From contig NZ_BMJC01000005.1 in assembly GCF_014642875.1 (NCBI RefSeq), positions 779,881 through 843,880 of the forward strand: DNA of 64,000 bases, given 5' to 3'. Below are positions 61,479 to 64,000 of this stretch, in pieces. Under the pieces are notes generated by a model. The model searched no databases. It had not been told where the DNA came from and saw nothing but the letters and a program-made list of their open reading frames with translations. How positions within the stretch are numbered: the stretch's first letter is position 1; each line of letters starts with the position of its first letter. The translations under genes were made by a program, and so were the position numbers. Source of the stretch: Puia dinghuensis. GTDB lineage: Bacteria; Bacteroidota; Bacteroidia; Chitinophagales; Chitinophagaceae.

Positions 61479-61866
61479 TCGCCAATGAAACAAGTTCGCC
61501 GATCGAGGAAGTCATCGATACGTCACCAAAGATCTCGCAAACCGTAGCCGTGTCCTTTTTCAACCTGTTTTTCACTCGTTCCAGATCCGGACTCTTTTTA
61601 GAAAGCAATGCTTCAAAGGCGTACATCCTGACAACCGGTTTTTCGCTATAAGACAGGCGAACCCATACCGAATCAGGAGCGATTCGCAAAAGCGTTTTGT
61701 AAGCGTCAGCCGCCGGATTATCCTTGCCGGTAATCCCGACTCCACCGATTATTACACAACTACTATACTCAAGATCAAAAACCAACTGGTGGATAATCCT
61801 CGAAGATACTGCCGATTTACCCCCACACCCTACCAGGGCGGCAACAACTAGTAGACAATATTTCAT
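61459..61866 (-). CDS. Small lipoprotein with C-terminus read from 5S sequence
   Basis: 135 aa. Begins MKYCLLVVAALVGCGGKS (lipoprotein signal). The middle has no recognised domain. The last codons (NHNAGE, stop) are translated from the 5S rRNA fragment, so the original 3' end has been replaced by the junction. The gene lies inside the interval bracketed by the 23-bp repeats, next to a SUKH immunity gene. It might be truncated. Confidence 0.6.
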   Translation of the reverse strand: MKYCLLVVAALVGCGGKSAVSSRIIHQLVFDLEYSSCVIIGGVGITGKDNPAADAYKTLLRIAPDSVWVRLSYSEKPVVRMYAFEALLSKKSPDLERVKNRLKKDTATVCEIFGDVSMTSSIGELVSLANHNAGE

Positions 61867-62085
61867 TTACAACTATTTTTTATTTCATTCCTCAATAGCC
61901 ATGCGAGGCCGGGCGCGATCACCCGGCTGAGCCAGATCGAGGAGGAAAAGGCGTTGGCGTCGTTGATCGGGATCCATGAGTCAATATGTACTGCGGAAGG
62001 GACATGTTCACAGCTATTGAATACGACGATGAGCAAGAATAAAACAGTGCTTTAAGCATTTTTTTCAAGGTATGCTTTGATATCA

Positions 62086-62700
62086 TTACTTAAACTTGTC
62101 CAATATTCTATAATACTCCGACTTCGGATTGTGCTTTCTCCAAATAGCCATTTCCAATTTTCCTTCTATCTCAAGATATGGTGAATCAGGGTTAAAATAA
62201 TAAGCCTTTACCCTGTAGCATTCTATAATGGAACTCAGGCACGAATCTAATGAATCAAAAATAGAAGCAGTACCTTGAAAATACGGATTTGAGGGCGAAT
62301 AGTACATAATCATACCACGAGTGACGGATCGCTTTTGAGTGTCGATTAGATAATAGTCACCGCCGCCACTCCCAAACAATGGGAACAGACCTTTCGACCA
62401 ATAACTTTTTCGAATAGCTAGTCCAAGATAGTCGTCGATAGCCAGGTTAAGCGAGACAAAAACTCCTAATTTAAAAAGACGTAGTTCTCCGATAGGTGTC
62501 GATTCGGAATCCTCGTCATTGATTCCATTTTTCCATTCATATAGAGAGTACACTTCTTTTGGAAGAGAAACGTCAATATCCGCCAATTTTAGGCTGTTGT
62601 CTACATCGCTTTTGGAAATTCCCGGCTGCAAGTACGCCAGGACTGGAGACTTCGATTTTTGCAGCTCAAGGAGCAACTGCTCACATAATTCAACTATCAT
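62086..62700 (-). CDS. SMI1/KNR4 (SUKH) family protein
   Basis: 204 aa, cytosolic. The SUKH pattern is visible: DVSLPKEVYSLYEWKNG, then IGELRLFKLGVF, and LFPLFGSGGGDYYLIDTQ, with the GGGDYY core of the family. SUKH proteins are best known as immunity proteins against toxins of polymorphic-toxin systems, such as nucleases delivered by RHS proteins. It lies about 5 kb from the RHS operon, inside the direct-repeat island, with no toxin gene beside it, so it may be an orphan immunity gene. Confidence 0.83.
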   Translation of the reverse strand: MIVELCEQLLLELQKSKSPVLAYLQPGISKSDVDNSLKLADIDVSLPKEVYSLYEWKNGINDEDSESTPIGELRLFKLGVFVSLNLAIDDYLGLAIRKSYWSKGLFPLFGSGGGDYYLIDTQKRSVTRGMIMYYSPSNPYFQGTASIFDSLDSCLSSIIECYRVKAYYFNPDSPYLEIEGKLEMAIWRKHNPKSEYYRILDKFK

Positions 62701-62767
62701 ACTTACCCTATTGTAATCCCAAATGTAAAATACTCAATCAATTCGACTAGGAATCTATCTCCCTCGT

Positions 62768-62790
62768 TACCTACTCTCCCGCATTGTGGT
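62768..62790 (-). repeat. 5S rRNA 3'-end fragment, right direct repeat
   Basis: Identical over 23 bases to 61456-61478, 1312 bases apart, same orientation. The adjoining bases differ from the left copy on both sides. Together they bracket the SUKH island. Confidence 0.8.
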
Positions 62791-62874
62791 GCAGTGTGGT
62801 CGGATGGAGCCTCGCATTTATCATGCTCGGGTTCAAATCGTTATATATCTCCTTAAAAGAATGCGAAAATATTT

Positions 62875-62904
62875 TTGGCGAAATCGAAAAGGGTAGTATA
62901 TTTG
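62875..62904 (+). promoter_or_regulatory. Promoter of the TetR gene
   Basis: TTG at 62875-62877, 19 bases, then TATATTTG at 62897-62904: an exact match to the Bacteroidota TTG-N19-TAnnTTTG promoter, about 24 bases before the start codon. Confidence 0.7.
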
Positions 62905-62906
62905 TA

Positions 62907-62922
62907 TCAACCAAACGGTTGA
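62907..62922. promoter_or_regulatory. TetR operator, own promoter
   Basis: TCAACC-AAAC-GGTTGA, a 6-bp dyad just downstream of the -7 element and before the start codon. The same dyad recurs after the gene, in front of the lpxR-like gene. Confidence 0.75.
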
Positions 62923-62927
62923 ACCAA

Positions 62928-63533
62928 ATGGATGACAAGTGTACAGAATCAGTGATCTTTCGGGCGGCAATAAAGATCTTCCAGAAAAAAGGCCTTGCCG
63001 GGGCAAGGATGCAGGAGATCGCCGATGAAGCAGGGATCAACAAATCTATGCTGCATTATTACTTCCGCAACAAGGAAAAGCTCTTTCTGGATGTTTTCCG
63101 GTCCTCTCTCCAGGAATTTACCTCGGGCCTGTATTCAATTCTCAACGAGGATGGGCCCTGGGAAGATTCGATAAGGAAGCTGTGTGGATATTACGTCGAT
63201 TTTATCAACAAGAATCCCGATCTCCCCATGTTCCTTATTAATGAGATGCATCAGAACCCGGACGAATATCTAAAGATGGTCCAGTCCGATGAATGTATCC
63301 TTAAATCGAAGTTCTTCCAGCACTTGAAGGAAGGAATGGAAAAAGGAAAGATCCGGAAAGCCGACTTGTCCCATTTGTACGTGTCCTTGATAAGCAGTAT
63401 TGTATTTCCCTTTATCGGGGGACCCATGATCCGGAAAACGGGCGATATCTGCCAGGGCAGCTGGTCGCAGTTTTTGCAGCAGCGGAAGGAATTTGTGAGC
63501 GATATGCTGATCGTGTACCTGAAAAGCGTTTAA
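62928..63533 (+). CDS. TetR family transcriptional regulator
   Basis: 201 aa. The N-terminal helix-turn-helix is IFRAAIKIFQKKGLAGARMQ followed by EIADEAGINKSMLHYYFRNKEKLF, the TetR signature. The C-terminal ligand domain is helical (KLCGYYVDFINKNPDLPMFLI). Start at MDDKCTES, after the promoter and operator; the longer frame would be translated through them. It is likely autoregulated and controls the lpxR-like gene by binding TCAACC-N4-GGTTGA. Confidence 0.92.
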   Translation: MDDKCTESVIFRAAIKIFQKKGLAGARMQEIADEAGINKSMLHYYFRNKEKLFLDVFRSSLQEFTSGLYSILNEDGPWEDSIRKLCGYYVDFINKNPDLPMFLINEMHQNPDEYLKMVQSDECILKSKFFQHLKEGMEKGKIRKADLSHLYVSLISSIVFPFIGGPMIRKTGDICQGSWSQFLQQRKEFVSDMLIVYLKSV

Positions 63534-63551
63534 ATTTTTTTTGCCCTCATA

Positions 63552-63580
63552 TCAACCATTTGGTTGAATCAAACGGTTGA
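63552..63580. promoter_or_regulatory. TetR operator in front of the lpxR-like gene
   Basis: TCAACC-ATTT-GGTTGA at 63552-63567, followed by a further partial site TCAAACGGTTGA at 63569-63580. It matches the site in front of the TetR gene, so both genes probably form one regulon. Confidence 0.75.
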
Positions 63581-63650
63581 TAGATGAATAGTTTAACAAT
63601 AGCTGATTATCAAATCATTAGAACAAATCTTAAGAATAAAAGCATGGTTT

Positions 63651-64000
63651 ATGAAACATTTTTTACGCCTTTCGATCCTTCTGCTCTCACTGCAGATCCT
63701 CACCAGTACTAACGCCAACGCACAGCAATCAACAAACGCACAACGATCCACGAACGCGCAGCAATCCACAAACGCAACGATCCCCACGCTCAAAGCAAAG
63801 GAACCAACCGAATTGTTCAGGTTCTTTTTCGATGACGATTACTTCAATTTCTCCGGCCGTGGTACCGACCGGGCCTATAGCGCTGGCACCCGCCTGGAAG
63901 TCTTTTACAAAGAGAACAAGCCTTCTCATTTTTTCTTAGACCGGGCCATGCCAAAAGCAGGGGACAGCAGCGTCAATGTATTCGGCTGGGGGATGATGCA
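63651..64000 (+). CDS. LpxR-like outer-membrane lipid A deacylase, 5' part only
   Basis: The first 116 codons of a gene running off the right edge. Signal peptide MKHFLRLSILLLSLQILTST, then three 6-residue repeats (NAQQST-like, from 18-bp DNA repeats at 63717-63770), then ELFRFFFDDDYFNFSGRGTD and RAYSAGTRLEVFYKE. The latter matches the start of LpxR/DUF2219 barrels, which remove the 3'-acyloxyacyl group of lipid A. Family members carry the catalytic Asn/Asp and Thr near this region; whether all are conserved cannot be judged without the rest. Start chosen for the signal peptide. Confidence 0.75.
   Translation, partial: MKHFLRLSILLLSLQILTSTNANAQQSTNAQRSTNAQQSTNATIPTLKAKEPTELFRFFFDDDYFNFSGRGTDRAYSAGTRLEVFYKENKPSHFFLDRAMPKAGDSSVNVFGWGMM

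Noticed and set aside
61441-61490. Complete 5S rRNA gene
   Set aside because: Only about 30 bases of the 3' end match; the 5' two thirds is replaced by the lipoprotein gene, so I call it a fragment.
62784-62927. Longer N-terminus for the TetR protein
   Set aside because: This stretch holds an exact promoter and the operator, and TetR proteins start shortly before the HTH helix.

Overview
The window reads as a chromosomal segment of a Bacteroidota species, most likely Chitinophagaceae/Chitinophagales. The signs are a short RpoD without region 1.1, promoters of the TTG...TAnnTTTG type, almost no Shine-Dalgarno sequences, LptF/G permeases, FecR-type anti-sigma factors, paired RHS proteins with a Bacteroidota-type N-terminus and secreted proteins with '...AQ' signal-peptide ends. 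Base composition is about 50-55% GC in the housekeeping parts. Intergenic regions around small accessory cassettes are clearly AT-rich. All family calls come from reading motifs by eye; no database search was possible.

Layout. 0-12.9 kb is mostly core: the start of rpsP (partial), ffh, rpoD, a START-like protein, an LptF/G permease, a cation diffusion facilitator, a thioredoxin-like protein, an orphan HigA antitoxin, a DUF1275-AraC pair and an M20 dipeptidase. 12.9-15.8 kb is a small duplicated zone: two RDD membrane proteins, a third RDD 3' remnant, and two copies of a two-gene cassette (a DUF6934-like ~155-aa protein plus a basic ~53-aa protein). A third copy lies at 33.6-34.2 kb. 15.8-22.1 kb is a four-gene, tightly coupled operon: HerA-type ATPase, NurA-like nuclease, an ATPase with a degenerate HNH domain, and an intact HNH nuclease. 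This looks like an anti-phage or DNA-processing system and is the best candidate for an undescribed system here.

22.2-25.9 kb has an ABC permease and small secreted proteins. 26.0-33.6 kb is a mannoside-use operon: GntR regulator, a ROK sugar kinase fused to a mannose-6-phosphate isomerase-like domain, a GH38 alpha-mannosidase and an MFS transporter. The last three genes are coupled or overlapping. 34-46 kb is mixed: hypothetical proteins, an Hsp15-like S4 protein, a DsbD N-domain protein, two ECF sigma factors (one truncated) with a truncated FecR-like anti-sigma factor, trmD, a glycosyltransferase, a cytochrome c lipoprotein and an ORF6N protein with a broken 5' end.

46.5-57.5 kb is one minus-strand operon: a coiled-coil outer-membrane protein, two large RHS-type proteins and a periplasmic beta-propeller protein. 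The second RHS protein ends in a 252-aa variable tail with an SxGC motif, so the set resembles a polymorphic-toxin locus. 57.7-64 kb holds a DUF6786-like lipoprotein, a tail-fibre-like secreted protein, small unknowns, and a small island with a SUKH-type immunity protein. The island is bracketed by 23-bp direct repeats that match the 3' end of a 5S rRNA gene. The window ends with a TetR regulator and the start of an LpxR-like gene that share the same TCAACC-N4-GGTTGA operator.
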